A DNA stretch of 43,490 nucleotides from an uncultured Lachnospiraceae bacterium (GCA_902780385.1 CACZFF010000022.1:1-43490); one strand, 5' to 3'. Shown: positions 24,198 to 33,414, numbered from the stretch's first letter. Numbers and translations: made by a program. Notes: generated from the letters alone by a model not told the origin.

Positions 24198-25073
24198 TTA
24201 TCCTTTCACAGCACCTGCCGTCAGTCCGGCAACTATGCTCCTTGCCATGAAGAGATATACGATGATGACCGGAAGAATGGCCATAAAGATGAACATGTAT
24301 ACCTGTGCCATGTCAAATTTCAGGAAATCCGCAGAGCGCAGGGTCGCGATCAGGATCGGCAGTGTCTTTTTGCTGTCGGATTTGAGTACCAGTGCGGGGA
24401 CGAAGTAGTTGTTCCAGCTGGTGACGAAAGAGAAGATGGCCTGTACGGCGATCGCCGGTTTCATCATGGGAAGTGCAATCTGATTGAAGGTACGCAGCTC
24501 GCTGGCTCCGTCAATGCGTGCCGACTCCAGCAGCTCCATGGGCAGGTTTGCTTCCATATATTGCTTCATGTAAAAGAATACGGCCGGTGCCGCGATGGAA
24601 GGGACGATCAGCGGGATGAAGGAATTCATGAGTTTGATCTTGCGCAGCAGACTCAGAAAACCGAGAGCGGTGACCTGCGTCGGGATCATCATGATCGCCA
24701 GGATAAAGGTGAAAGCAGCTTTTTTGAACCTGAAGTCGTAGGCGTGAATGGCATAGGCCGTCATCGCTGAGAAATACGTGCTCACAACTGCCGTGCTGAT
24801 CGCTACCAGAAAGCTGTTCAGCAGTCCTCTGAGTATGGGCAGGTTGCTGTTGTGGAACAGATTGTACAGGTTCTTTAAAGCGTAATGACTGGGGATTATT
24901 GTGAATCCATGATTCAGCTGTGCTTTTGATCTGGTCGCATTGACAAACAGCACATAGAACCAGAAAAGACAGAGGATCGTGAGAAGCACAAGAACAATAT
25001 AGGCAATGATGCGTCTTGTGCCGACACTCAGGCTCAAGCCTTTTGGAGTTTTGTCGTCTTTCTTTTCTGTCAT
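24198..25073 (-). CDS. Sugar ABC transporter permease, MalG type
   Basis: The second membrane subunit of a CUT1 carbohydrate importer. The start is ATG 25071-25073 (MTEKKDDKTPKG), with AGGGAG upstream on the minus strand. An in-frame TTG 11 codons earlier has no such site. The 291-aa protein has about six hydrophobic helices. The EAA loop that docks the ATPase is ESARIDGASELRTFNQIALP. It is the last gene of the minus-strand set binding protein - permease - permease. No ATP-binding subunit is present in the window, as is usual in Firmicutes that share one MsmK-type ATPase. Neighbouring GH94 and GH1 genes point to cello-oligosaccharides as cargo. Confidence 0.94.
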   Translation of the reverse strand: MTEKKDDKTPKGLSLSVGTRRIIAYIVLVLLTILCLFWFYVLFVNATRSKAQLNHGFTIIPSHYALKNLYNLFHNSNLPILRGLLNSFLVAISTAVVSTYFSAMTAYAIHAYDFRFKKAAFTFILAIMMIPTQVTALGFLSLLRKIKLMNSFIPLIVPSIAAPAVFFYMKQYMEANLPMELLESARIDGASELRTFNQIALPMMKPAIAVQAIFSFVTSWNNYFVPALVLKSDSKKTLPILIATLRSADFLKFDMAQVYMFIFMAILPVIIVYLFMARSIVAGLTAGAVKG

Positions 25074-25193
25074 GTCTTTCTCCCTTCTCTTTCGTTCTTT
25101 TCCCAAAATGCCGGTCTCCGGAGCGGCAGCGCGAGGAGTTTATTCAATATCTGCTTCGGACTAAATCCGGATCCTCTGTAAAACCGGATCCTG

Positions 25194-26108
25194 CTATTTC
25201 TGCGATCTGGTATTGATCCGGAAAACGATGATACTCAGGACACCTGTGATAAAGAACAGGATGACAGAGAGAGCACCGCCGATGCCGTAGTTTTTGCTGT
25301 ACAGATGCTTGTTCAGGTACATGATCAGTGTCATGGTCGTCCTGTTGGGGCCGCCCTGTCCGTTTGTCAGGATCTGGGGGACATCGAACAGCTGGAGACC
25401 TCCGATCAGGGAGGTGATCACCACATACAGCAGGATCGGCCTCAGGATCGGAAGAGTGATCCGGAAAAAGATCTGTGTCGAGGACGCGCCATCCACTTCC
25501 GCGGCTTCATAGAGTGACTGGTCGATACCCAGCATGCCGGCCAGCAGCAGGATCGTTGTATTGCCGAACCACATGAGGCAGGTCATGAAGGCTACAAGCG
25601 CGCGTGCGCTCATAGTGTGAGAGAGAAATTTGTAGGGGGCGCTGATCAAACCGATCTGCATCAGCAGGGAATTGATCGGGCCGGTCTCGGCAAACAGGGC
25701 AAAGAAGAGCATGGAGAATGCGGAAGCCATGATCAGGTTGGGCAGATAAATGACCGACTGGAAAAACTTTTTCCCCTTGAGCCGCAGGGACGGGTCGGAA
25801 AACCATGCTGCAAGCAGGAGAGAGATAATGATCTGAGGGACAAATCCCATGACCCACATGATCATGGTGTTTTTTAAATAAATCAATATATCTCCCGAAG
25901 CCAGCAGTGTTTTGTAGTTCTCCAGCCCTACCAGATTCGGTCCTACTTCCGTCAGACCGTTCTTGAAATAATGCTCGAAAAAACTGTTGTAGATCGTCGT
26001 GACCAGCGGGATCAGCTGGAAGATGACGAACACGACAAAGAAGGGAATCAGAAAAAAATATCCCCAGCGATTATGGCGCAGTGCATTTCCTGTCTTCTTT
26101 TTTTTCAT
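25194..26108 (-). CDS. Sugar ABC transporter permease, MalF/UgpA type
   Basis: The first membrane subunit of the CUT1 importer. Start ATG 26106-26108 (MKKKKTGNALRHNRWGYFF) is preceded by GGAGA seven to eight bases away on the minus strand. An upstream GTG in frame overlaps that site. The 304-aa protein has about six helices and the EAA loop EAAEVDGASSTQIFFRITLP. A 120-base gap to the next permease holds a repeated CCGGATCCT (17-bp period) that can also form a small GGATCC hairpin. A strong hairpin lies between this gene and the upstream binding-protein gene. Confidence 0.94.
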   Translation of the reverse strand: MKKKKTGNALRHNRWGYFFLIPFFVVFVIFQLIPLVTTIYNSFFEHYFKNGLTEVGPNLVGLENYKTLLASGDILIYLKNTMIMWVMGFVPQIIISLLLAAWFSDPSLRLKGKKFFQSVIYLPNLIMASAFSMLFFALFAETGPINSLLMQIGLISAPYKFLSHTMSARALVAFMTCLMWFGNTTILLLAGMLGIDQSLYEAAEVDGASSTQIFFRITLPILRPILLYVVITSLIGGLQLFDVPQILTNGQGGPNRTTMTLIMYLNKHLYSKNYGIGGALSVILFFITGVLSIIVFRINTRSQK

Positions 26109-26163
26109 AACTCTTCTCCGCACTGTAATGTGTTTGACTGCCTTAAGATGAAGAACAAAACCG

Positions 26164-26197
26164 CTGCGTGCTCCTTCGCGATAGAAGGGGCACGCAG
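26164..26197 (-). other. Intercistronic hairpin between binding-protein and permease genes
   Basis: CTGCGTGCTCCTTC (26164-26177) pairs with GAAGGGGCACGCAG (26184-26197) with one wobble and loop GCGATA. Hairpins at this place often let the binding protein be made in excess over the permeases by stabilising or partly terminating the mRNA. That role is inferred. Confidence 0.6.
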
Positions 26198-26345
26198 GAG
26201 TTGTAAAGGAGGAATCATTCTAATAATGTTCGTTTCATTTAATACCGATGTGACAGATCATTGCGCTGCCGTTTTTTTGATGTCCGGTCAGGCGATCGAT
26301 CCGCCGGATTTTTTTCTGCCGGGTTGATTGATCCGGTCACGCTGA

Positions 26346-27767
26346 TTAGTAAGAAAGCTCAGGATACTTCTCAACGACAGCCTTGAAGAATGCCTGGAGT
26401 GCATCGTCATAGGATGCATTTCCTTCGAAGTATTCCTTCATAGCCAGCTGGAAGGACTCGTTGCAGCCCTGGTCATATTCGGAAATGTTGGACAGGTCGA
26501 TCTTCTCGGCGCCTTCGCAGAACATTCCCAGAGGATTCTGGCCGCCCAGGGGCTTGAAGGCAAAGCTGTCATCGGTAGCAGCAGCTTCCATAGCGGGCTT
26601 GTTGTTGACAAAGTCATTGTCCATCTTGACGATGTCGGTCAGGACCTCTTCGTTTGTGGTCATCTGTCTCATGATCTCCGCAACAGCGGTGGGGTTGTCT
26701 GTGCCTGCAGCGGCGCAGATCCATGTGCCGCCCCAGTAAAAGCCCTGAGGTCCTACAGTAGCTGCCCAGCCGCCTGCAAATGTACGGGAACCGTCATCTT
26801 CGTTTACACCGTCATCAACTGCACCCATGGAGAAGTTGATCAGCCATGCAGGTCCGAAGTAGCAGAATACGTCCGCATCTTTGGCAAAGCCCTTGGACCA
26901 GTCTTCAGACCACAGATCGGCAGTTCCGGTCTGGCCCTTGTCGACCATTTCTTTGGACATGTCTACCCATGCCTTGATGTTGTCGTCAACATTGATCTTT
27001 CCGTCAACGACCCAGGGAGAGGAGACGTTGTTGGAGAATACACGATAGGAATCATTGGTAGTGGAAGTGATCTTATATCCCTTCTCTTTCAGCTGATCGG
27101 CTGTTTTCTTAAAGGTATCCCAGTCTGCGACTGCCTTCTGGACTTCCTCGGGATCATCGGAACCGAGAACTTCTTTTGCGATATCCCTGTTGTAGATCAG
27201 AACGCCGGGGCATCCCTGCCAGCTCAGACCTTTCAGATTGCCGTCCGCATCTGTGACGATATCCTTTGTATACTTATACTGATTTGCCAGTTCGTCTTCC
27301 GTGATACCCAGATCAGCGATCGGAAGAGCAACAGGGGTGTTCACGTATTTGAGAGCGTAATCAGCCTCGACGAGGAACATATCCACCTTTTCGTCCGCTG
27401 CAGCATCCGCATTTGCCGGAAGGAGAGCGTCCAGATTGTTCTGATATGCATTGTCTGTGGAAGGGGTGACTGCGAATCTGACTTCTACATCACCGAGCTT
27501 GCCGCCCTTTGTCGCGTCATCCTTGTCAAAAGCTTCGTAGCCGGGCATATGGTCGCGCATTCTTCTGGCGAACTCGTCATTCCAGCACTGGATATTGAGG
27601 ACCGCTCCTTCTCCTTCGCCGCCGGCTTTTTCGGCAGCTTCGCCGCCGGCTGCTTCGGTTTTTTCTGTTTTTTCAGCCGTAGGAGCTGCAGAGCCGCCGG
27701 ATCCGCAGGCTGCGAGTGATGCGGCAATGATGCCGGCCATTAAGATACTGATCACTTTCTTTTTCAT
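26346..27767 (-). CDS. Extracellular sugar-binding lipoprotein of the ABC importer
   Basis: Captures the sugar outside the cell and delivers it to the permeases. Start ATG 27765-27767 (MKKKVISILMAG) follows AAGGAG on the minus strand; 30 upstream in-frame codons are not convincing. The 473-aa protein has a lipoprotein signal peptide with lipobox LAAC (Cys21), then a Gly/Ala/Glu/Lys-rich linker to about residue 55, then a solute-binding domain of family 1 type. Trp- and Tyr-rich patches (CYFGPAWLINFSMG, GFYWGGTWICAAAGTDNPT) fit carbohydrate binding. It is first in the importer operon, downstream of the LacI-type regulator gene, with a weak operator-like GAACCGTTTC at 27828-27837. Confidence 0.93.
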   Translation of the reverse strand: MKKKVISILMAGIIAASLAACGSGGSAAPTAEKTEKTEAAGGEAAEKAGGEGEGAVLNIQCWNDEFARRMRDHMPGYEAFDKDDATKGGKLGDVEVRFAVTPSTDNAYQNNLDALLPANADAAADEKVDMFLVEADYALKYVNTPVALPIADLGITEDELANQYKYTKDIVTDADGNLKGLSWQGCPGVLIYNRDIAKEVLGSDDPEEVQKAVADWDTFKKTADQLKEKGYKITSTTNDSYRVFSNNVSSPWVVDGKINVDDNIKAWVDMSKEMVDKGQTGTADLWSEDWSKGFAKDADVFCYFGPAWLINFSMGAVDDGVNEDDGSRTFAGGWAATVGPQGFYWGGTWICAAAGTDNPTAVAEIMRQMTTNEEVLTDIVKMDNDFVNNKPAMEAAATDDSFAFKPLGGQNPLGMFCEGAEKIDLSNISEYDQGCNESFQLAMKEYFEGNASYDDALQAFFKAVVEKYPELSY

Positions 27768-27901
27768 AACTACTCCTTTCATGACAGACTGCTTTTGATC
27801 TGAATGAAATACTAATGATGCTTTGATGAACCGTTTCCTTCTATACAGAAGCAGCAAGGCGGGCCGCTCTGAGGCCGGATACCGTGTACCCTGTATCCCG
27901 A

Positions 27902-28939
27902 TCAGGGGGCGGCCTGTAACGATGCTACGCTGGTTCCTTCCAGTACGTATCCTGAAACAGAGATTTCTTCAGGAATACAGGTCTTCTTGTTCTCGATCGT
28001 TTCGACGAGTTTCCGCACGGAAACTTTCCCGATCTGTTCCGCGTCCTGATGATAGGTCGTGAGCTTGGGGCGGAGAAACTGGCTGATGGGGATGCCGTCA
28101 TAACCGGCTGTGCTGACATCCTGCGGGACAGACAGTCCCATTTTTTCCAACTCTGTCATGCCGCCGATATAGGAAAAATCATCCGGATACATGATGACTG
28201 TGGGCGGATCAGGCAGCTCCATCAGGTATCTCGTCGCCTCCCGGCTCTTTTTGGGATCGTGGAAACGCCCCTGGACAATATACCGGTCATCCGGTTCGAT
28301 CCCGTGATCCCTTAAGGCCCGGTTAAACCCCACAAGCCTTTTGTTTGTAACAGAGGTCCTCTCTCCGTGGATAAAAGCGATTTTCCTGTGTCCTTTTTCG
28401 ATCAGGAGAGAAGTGAGGGCATAACAGCCTTCCATGTTGTCCGACATCACGCAGCTGGTACTGTCAAATGCGTAGTCGATTGTGATCACCGGAAGTCCGC
28501 TTCTGACCAGTTCGACGACACCCGGATCCGAGAAATCCACGTTTGCGATCAGAACGCCGTCGACTTTTCTGTACTGGCAATGCTCCAGATAGGTCATCGG
28601 CCTGCCGCCCATGTTTTTCCCGATGAAGGTTATGTCATAACCAAGACCTTCCGCCTCGGCCCTTGCGGCATCCAGGATCCCTGAGAAATACTCGTGCGTC
28701 AGACCTGAGTTCATTTCATCTACAAACAGGACACCGATATTATGCGAAGTGTTTGTCTTCAGCTGTCTGGCGGCCGTATTTGGTATGTAATGCATTTCCC
28801 TGGCGGTCTTCCTGATCAGTTCCGCAGTTTCCGGTGCTATATCACCGTAATGATTCAGGGCCTTGCTGACCGTGGCAACAGAAACGCCGCATTTCAGGGA
28901 TATATCTTTGATCGTGACATTTCCTTTTCCGCTTCCCAT
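27902..28939 (-). CDS. LacI-family transcriptional regulator
   Basis: Probably represses the cello-oligosaccharide genes. The start is taken as ATG 28937-28939 (MGSGKGNVTIKDISLKCG), with GAAGGG upstream; an earlier in-frame TTG is less likely. The 345-aa protein begins with the LacI helix-turn-helix (VTIKDISLKCGVSVATVSKALNH, residues 8-30) and hinge (PNTAARQLKT), followed by a periplasmic-binding-like sensor domain. Its own promoter on the minus strand is TTGCAT 29037-29042, a 17-bp spacer and TAAAAT 29014-29019. An operator-like palindrome at 28993-29006 covers the predicted transcript start, so it is likely autoregulated. It is divergent from the GH94 gene. Confidence 0.93.
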   Translation of the reverse strand: MGSGKGNVTIKDISLKCGVSVATVSKALNHYGDIAPETAELIRKTAREMHYIPNTAARQLKTNTSHNIGVLFVDEMNSGLTHEYFSGILDAARAEAEGLGYDITFIGKNMGGRPMTYLEHCQYRKVDGVLIANVDFSDPGVVELVRSGLPVITIDYAFDSTSCVMSDNMEGCYALTSLLIEKGHRKIAFIHGERTSVTNKRLVGFNRALRDHGIEPDDRYIVQGRFHDPKKSREATRYLMELPDPPTVIMYPDDFSYIGGMTELEKMGLSVPQDVSTAGYDGIPISQFLRPKLTTYHQDAEQIGKVSVRKLVETIENKKTCIPEEISVSGYVLEGTSVASLQAAP

Positions 28940-28992
28940 CTTATGCCCTTCCCCGGCTGTTCCAGCGTCTTTCAACTGCCGTGATTTGTTTC

Positions 28993-29006
28993 CGAATACG
29001 TTTTCG
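28993..29006. promoter_or_regulatory. LacI-family operator, copy 1
   Basis: CGAATACGTTTTCG, a near-perfect palindrome with the central CG typical of LacI/GalR-family operators. It lies just downstream of the predicted -10 of the LacI-type gene (29014-29019, minus strand). Confidence 0.7.
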
Positions 29007-29013
29007 TAAATTC

Positions 29014-29042
29014 ATTTTAAATCCTGAAAAGAGAAAATGCAA
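29014..29042 (-). promoter_or_regulatory. Promoter of the LacI-family gene
   Basis: On the minus strand, TTGCAT (29037-29042), a 17-bp spacer, TAAAAT (29014-29019). The -35 is weak and the -10 matches five of six. Confidence 0.5.
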
Positions 29043-29117
29043 CCGACATAATTCATAATTAATCAGGTGGAATTTTGTTAAATTTACCCAATTTTTCAGA
29101 TAATTATAGTCTTTTGA

Positions 29118-29146
29118 TTGCTTTTTTGATTGTTTTGTTTTATACT
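29118..29146 (+). promoter_or_regulatory. Candidate promoter of the GH94-GH1 operon
   Basis: TTGCTT (29118-29123), a 17-bp spacer, TATACT (29141-29146). The predicted start near 29153 puts operator copy 2 about 30 bases into the transcript. Confidence 0.45.
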
Positions 29147-29180
29147 GCGGGAAATAGATAAGGGATATTTTGCTTTGTTG

Positions 29181-29194
29181 CGAAAACGATTTCG
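29181..29194. promoter_or_regulatory. LacI-family operator, copy 2
   Basis: CGAAAACGATTTCG, matching copy 1 at 12 of 14 positions (shared form CGAAnACGnTTTCG). It lies 43 bases before the GH94 start codon. The copies are 188 bp apart, which would allow looping. Confidence 0.7.
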
Positions 29195-29237
29195 AAAGAA
29201 TGGAAAAAGAGAAAAAAGTGTTGAACTGGAGGAAAAG

Positions 29238-31676
29238 ATGGGAAAATATGGTTATTTTGATGATCAGAAGCGGGAATATGTGATCACAAATCCGAGGACA
29301 CCGCTCCCCTGGATCAATTATCTGGGATCTGAAGATTTTTTCCGCCTGATCTCCAACACGGCGGGCGGCTACTGCTTTTATAAGGACGCAAAGCTCCTGC
29401 GCCTGACGCGCTACCGTTACAACAACAGCCCCATGGACTGCGGTGGGCACTATTTCTATATAAAAGAAGGAGATACCGTGTGGAACCCCGGCTGGCAGCC
29501 TGTTCAGACAGAACTGGATGAGTACAGCTGCCGCCACGGCCTGGGATACACGGTGATCACATCGGAGAAGGATCGGTTGGCTGCAAAGCAGGAAGTTTTC
29601 GTGCCGGTAGACGCGCCCTGTGAGATCAACAGGCTGACCTTTACTAATAAAAGTGACTGCGAAAAGGTTTTCGATGTCTTCAGCTACGTGGAATTCTGCC
29701 TGTGGAACGCGGAAGATGACTCGTCCAATTTCCAGCGCAATTTCTCCACGGGAGAGGTGGAGGTCTGCGGCAGCCGGATCTATCACAAGACGGAATACCG
29801 GGAGAGAAGAAACCATTATGCTGTGTTTTCGGTCAACCGGGATCTTGTCGGATTTGACACCAGCCGGGATGATTTTGTCGGCCTTTACAGAGGCGCGGCT
29901 TCTCCCCGGGCCGTGATGGAAGGAAAGAGCCGCAACAGTATCGCGCACGGATGGGCTCCTGTGGGCAGCCACCACCTGTCCGTCCGGCTTGGCCCGGGAG
30001 AGACCACATCCATGATCTTTGTGCTTGGATTCTGCGAAAATCCCGTGGAGGAGAAGTTTGAGGCGCCCGGTATCATCAATAAAGCACCGGCGGACCGCCT
30101 TCTGAAGCGCTTTCAGACGGATGCCCAGGTTGATGAAGCACTGGCCGCACTGGCCAAATACTGGGATTCCCTTCTGTCTCACTTCCAGATCGACAGCAGT
30201 GACGACAAACTCAACCGCATGGTCAATATCTGGAATCAGTACCAGTGCATGGTCACCTTCTGCATGAGCCGCAGCGCCAGCTATTATGAGAGCGGACTGG
30301 GAAGGGGAATGGGATTCCGAGATTCCTGCCAGGACCTCCTTGGTTTTGTCCACCTGATCCCGGAGAGGGCGAGAGAGCGTATCATTGATATCGCCAATAC
30401 CCAGTTCGAGGACGGGAGCACCTATCACCAGTATCAGCCCCTCACCAAGCGGGGCAATGCCGGCATCGGCGGCGGCTTTAACGATGATCCCCTCTGGCTG
30501 ATCGCGGCGGCCTCCGCCTATATCAAGGAGACCGGCGACTTCAGCATCCTGGATGAAATGTGTTCCTTTGATTCCAGTGACACAAACAAGGCGACCCTGA
30601 TGGAGCACCTCCGCAGGAGCTTCCGGTATACGGCCGACCACAGGGGACCCCACGGACTGCCCCAGATCGGCCGCGCCGACTGGAATGACTGCCTGAATCT
30701 GAACTGCTTCTCCACAACTCCCGGAGAGAGCTTCCAGACGACCGGTCCCAGCGAGGGACCTGTCGCGGAGAGTGTCTTCATTGCGGGCATGTTCGTCAAA
30801 AACGGACTGGAATATGCAGACCTGTGCCGGCATAGGGGACTTTCGAAGGAAGCGGAGGAGGTCCGCAGCCTGGTCGAGGACATGAAAAAGATCATCCTGG
30901 ATGCAGGCTGGGACGGAGAATGGTTCGTCCGCGCCTATGATGCCTTCTCCAGACCGGTGGGAAGCCGTGTCTGCGAAGAAGGGAAAATATACATTGAACC
31001 CCAGGGCATGTGCGTGATGGCGGGTGTCGGCGTCGAGACCGGCCAGGCGGCTGCGGCCCTTGAGAGTGTCGAAAAGCACCTGGATACCAGGTACGGCATC
31101 GTGCTGCATCAGCCGGCTTATACCGTCTACCATCCGGAGCTGGGCGAGATCACTTCCTATCCGCCGGGATACAAGGAGAACGCGGGTATTTTCTGCCACA
31201 ACAATCCCTGGATCGCCTGTGCCGAGACCGTCCTCGGACACGGAAACCGTGCCTTTGAAGTCTTCCGCAAGACCTGTCCCTTCTATCTTGAGGATATGGT
31301 GGACATCCGGCGCGTGGAGCCCTATGTCTACTGCCAGATGATCGCGGGACGGGATGCGGCGACCTTCGGAGAGGGCAAAAACAGCTGGCTGACCGGCACG
31401 GCAGCCTGGACCTTTGCCTGCATGAGCCAGTACATCCTGGGGATCATTCCGACCCTGGACGGCCTGAAGGTCGATCCCTGCATTCCGGATACGCTGAAAA
31501 ACTATCACTGCGACCGGATCTACCGCGGCGCACTCTATCACATCGAGATCGACAATACCGCCGGCGCCCAGCAAGGGGTGGTTTCGATGACGGTCAACGG
31601 AGAGAAGATCAACGGCACGCTGATCCCGGCACAGGACGGCTGCAGGGAATATGAAGTCAGGGTTGTGATGGGATAA
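29238..31676 (+). CDS. Cellobiose phosphorylase, GH94
   Basis: Splits cellobiose with phosphate into glucose-1-phosphate and glucose in the cytoplasm. The start is ATG 29238 ([20 protein letters not shown]), with GGAGG at 29228-29232; 36 upstream in-frame codons are leader. The 812-aa length equals that of known cellobiose phosphorylases. Family blocks are [43 protein letters not shown], and [11 protein letters not shown] with the Asp pair 481/484, where the catalytic acid lies. The N-terminal sequence is closer to cellobiose than to chitobiose or cellodextrin enzymes, so cellobiose is my best call. GH1 follows after 39 bases in the same operon, with the ABC importer alongside. Confidence 0.93.
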   Translation: MGKYGYFDDQKREYVITNPRTPLPWINYLGSEDFFRLISNTAGGYCFYKDAKLLRLTRYRYNNSPMDCGGHYFYIKEGDTVWNPGWQPVQTELDEYSCRHGLGYTVITSEKDRLAAKQEVFVPVDAPCEINRLTFTNKSDCEKVFDVFSYVEFCLWNAEDDSSNFQRNFSTGEVEVCGSRIYHKTEYRERRNHYAVFSVNRDLVGFDTSRDDFVGLYRGAASPRAVMEGKSRNSIAHGWAPVGSHHLSVRLGPGETTSMIFVLGFCENPVEEKFEAPGIINKAPADRLLKRFQTDAQVDEALAALAKYWDSLLSHFQIDSSDDKLNRMVNIWNQYQCMVTFCMSRSASYYESGLGRGMGFRDSCQDLLGFVHLIPERARERIIDIANTQFEDGSTYHQYQPLTKRGNAGIGGGFNDDPLWLIAAASAYIKETGDFSILDEMCSFDSSDTNKATLMEHLRRSFRYTADHRGPHGLPQIGRADWNDCLNLNCFSTTPGESFQTTGPSEGPVAESVFIAGMFVKNGLEYADLCRHRGLSKEAEEVRSLVEDMKKIILDAGWDGEWFVRAYDAFSRPVGSRVCEEGKIYIEPQGMCVMAGVGVETGQAAAALESVEKHLDTRYGIVLHQPAYTVYHPELGEITSYPPGYKENAGIFCHNNPWIACAETVLGHGNRAFEVFRKTCPFYLEDMVDIRRVEPYVYCQMIAGRDAATFGEGKNSWLTGTAAWTFACMSQYILGIIPTLDGLKVDPCIPDTLKNYHCDRIYRGALYHIEIDNTAGAQQGVVSMTVNGEKINGTLIPAQDGCREYEVRVVMG

Positions 31677-31700
31677 ATTGTTTGTAATGGGATAAATTGT
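31663..31700 (+). repeat. 19-bp tandem duplication across the GH94 stop codon
   Basis: TTGTGATGGGATAAATTGT (31663-31681) and TTGTAATGGGATAAATTGT (31682-31700) differ at one base. The first copy holds the GH94 stop. The second ends just before the GGAGGG site of the GH1 gene. Confidence 0.93.
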
Positions 31701-31715
31701 TATGGAGGGCAGTCT

Positions 31716-33188
31716 ATGCAGTTTTCTGATAATTTTGTCTGGGGCGCGGCAAGTGCCGCCTATCAGATCGAGGGCGGAGCCTTCGAGGACGGCAAGGGGC
31801 CGTCGATCTGGGATTATTTTTCACATGTGCCCGGAAAGACTTTCAATGGACATACCGGCGATATTGCCTGTGACGCCTATCATCGGGCAGAGGAGGACCT
31901 GGATCTGATGCAGAGTCTGGGTATCAGGCATTACCGCTTCAGCCTCAGCTGGCCCCGCATTTTTCCGGACGGAACAGTAAATGGAGCAAATGGAGCAAAT
32001 GGAGTGAATGAGGTGAGCGGCAGCGGCGGCGGGGCTTCTTCCTCTTCCTGCAAGGGGCTCAATCCAGCCGGCCTTGCCTACTATGACCGAATTGTGGACG
32101 GATGTCTTTCCCGCGGCATTACACCCTGGATCACCCTTTATCACTGGGATCTGCCCCTTGCCCTCTACCATAAGGGCGGCTGGATGAACCGTGAGACCGC
32201 TGACCGCTTTGCCGATTATGCCGCTTTTGTCGCAGCCCATTTCAAAGGGCGTGTGACAAACTATATCACGATCAATGAGCCGCAGTGCGCGATCGGTCTG
32301 GGAATGGGGAACGGCCTGCACGCTCCCGGCCTGCAGCTGGATCCGCAGACCCTGTTCCGCTGCTGGCACAACCTGCTGCTGGCGCATGGGCTTGCCGTCC
32401 GCGCCATCCGCAGTCAAGTGCCGGACGCGCAGATAGGGGCTTCCTCGACCGGTGCCCTGGCTTATCTGCATGAAATGCCGTCCGATGATCCGCAAAGGGA
32501 TACAGAAAAAGCGGGGGAGACACCGGAGGCCCTGCGTACGGCTTCCTTCTGCTCACTCCCGCTCGATGTGAATCCGGTATACTATTTCAACCATCAGTGG
32601 TTTTTTGACCCTGTTTTTCTGGGACATTATCCGGACGATCCCCATAATCCCTGGTCGGCCTATGCCGGCAGCATTCCCGGGGAGGATCTGCAGATCATCT
32701 CCGCGCCGATCGATTTCGCCGGCCTCAATATCTATAACGGCCACGGTCTGGTGCAGGATGAGACGGGCCAATATGTCATGGAGGAAAAATATCCGGGCTA
32801 TCCCCGCACGGCCCTCAAATGGCCGGTGACTCCCGAAGTACTCTACTGGGGACCCCGTCTGATCTTTGAGCGCTACCATGTTCCCATCTATATCACAGAG
32901 AACGGACAGAGCTGCAACGACAGGATCTTCCTGGACGGGAATGTCCACGATCCCGACCGGATCGATTTCCTGCACCGCTATCTGCGGGAGCTGAAAAAGG
33001 CCTGCCTGGACGGCCTGCCGGTACGGGGCTATTTCCATTGGTCCTTCACGGACAACTACGAGTGGCACAGCGGCTATGATGACCGCTTCGGCCTGGTCTA
33101 TATCGACTACCGGACCATGGAACGCATGCCCAAAGACAGCGCCGCCTGGTACTCGGAGGTGATTCGGACCAAGGGAGAGATCATCTGA
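31716..33188 (+). CDS. GH1 beta-glucosidase-type glycosidase
   Basis: Hydrolyses beta-glucosides in the cytoplasm. It may handle aryl or longer beta-glucosides that the phosphorylase does not. Start ATG 31716 has GGAGGG at 31704-31709. The 490-aa protein has the GH1 opening FSDNFVWGAASAAYQIEGG, acid/base Glu188 in TINEPQ and nucleophile Glu395 in ITENGQ, and ends GYFHWSFTDNYEW...RFGLVYIDY. There is no sign of the phospho-sugar pocket of 6-phospho enzymes, but I cannot be certain. Residues 89-110 are an insert of Asn-Gly-Ala repeats, then Ser/Gly-rich sequence, between PDGT and KGLNPAGLAYYDRIVD, where relatives have only a few residues. Confidence 0.94.
   Translation: MQFSDNFVWGAASAAYQIEGGAFEDGKGPSIWDYFSHVPGKTFNGHTGDIACDAYHRAEEDLDLMQSLGIRHYRFSLSWPRIFPDGTVNGANGANGVNEVSGSGGGASSSSCKGLNPAGLAYYDRIVDGCLSRGITPWITLYHWDLPLALYHKGGWMNRETADRFADYAAFVAAHFKGRVTNYITINEPQCAIGLGMGNGLHAPGLQLDPQTLFRCWHNLLLAHGLAVRAIRSQVPDAQIGASSTGALAYLHEMPSDDPQRDTEKAGETPEALRTASFCSLPLDVNPVYYFNHQWFFDPVFLGHYPDDPHNPWSAYAGSIPGEDLQIISAPIDFAGLNIYNGHGLVQDETGQYVMEEKYPGYPRTALKWPVTPEVLYWGPRLIFERYHVPIYITENGQSCNDRIFLDGNVHDPDRIDFLHRYLRELKKACLDGLPVRGYFHWSFTDNYEWHSGYDDRFGLVYIDYRTMERMPKDSAAWYSEVIRTKGEII
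31980..32006 (+). repeat. 9-bp repeat in the GH1 gene
   Basis: AATGGAGCA occurs three times in frame (the last copy AATGGAGTG), encoding Asn-Gly-Ala/Val, at the start of the low-complexity insert. Confidence 0.9.
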
Positions 33189-33205
33189 AATACGGACAGA
33201 TCTGT

Positions 33206-33277
33206 AAAATAAAACTTACAAACGCAAAAATAAAAATATAAACATAAATAAAAGCAAAAACATAAACATAAACAAAA
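33206..33277 (+). repeat. A-rich simple-sequence tract
   Basis: An almost pure A tract with scattered C, T and G, including repeated AACATAAA-type units, immediately before the terminator between GH1 and gudD. Confidence 0.65.
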
Positions 33278-33324
33278 AGAAGTTCTTCACTCCGGAGGGG
33301 GTACTGGTGAAGAACTTCTTTTTT
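33278..33324. terminator. Bidirectional terminator between convergent genes, copy 2
   Basis: AGAAGTTCTTCAC (33278-33290) pairs with GTGAAGAACTTCT (33307-33319), then T-run to 33324. Arms are identical to those at 24126-24167 while the loops differ. It separates GH1 from the convergent gudD. Confidence 0.9.
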
Positions 33325-33414
33325 ATTCTTTTATTTTGATGATTGACCCTCTTGATAGCTTCCGGACAGACCCGGAACCGGGTGCTCCATCCTTCTGCCA
33401 TCAATCAGGGGGCT

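Noticed and set aside
29178-29195. Catabolite-responsive element (CcpA site) before GH94
   Set aside because: The spacing between TG and the central CG is two bases too long. The palindrome fits a dedicated LacI-family operator better, and a near copy lies at the regulator's own promoter.
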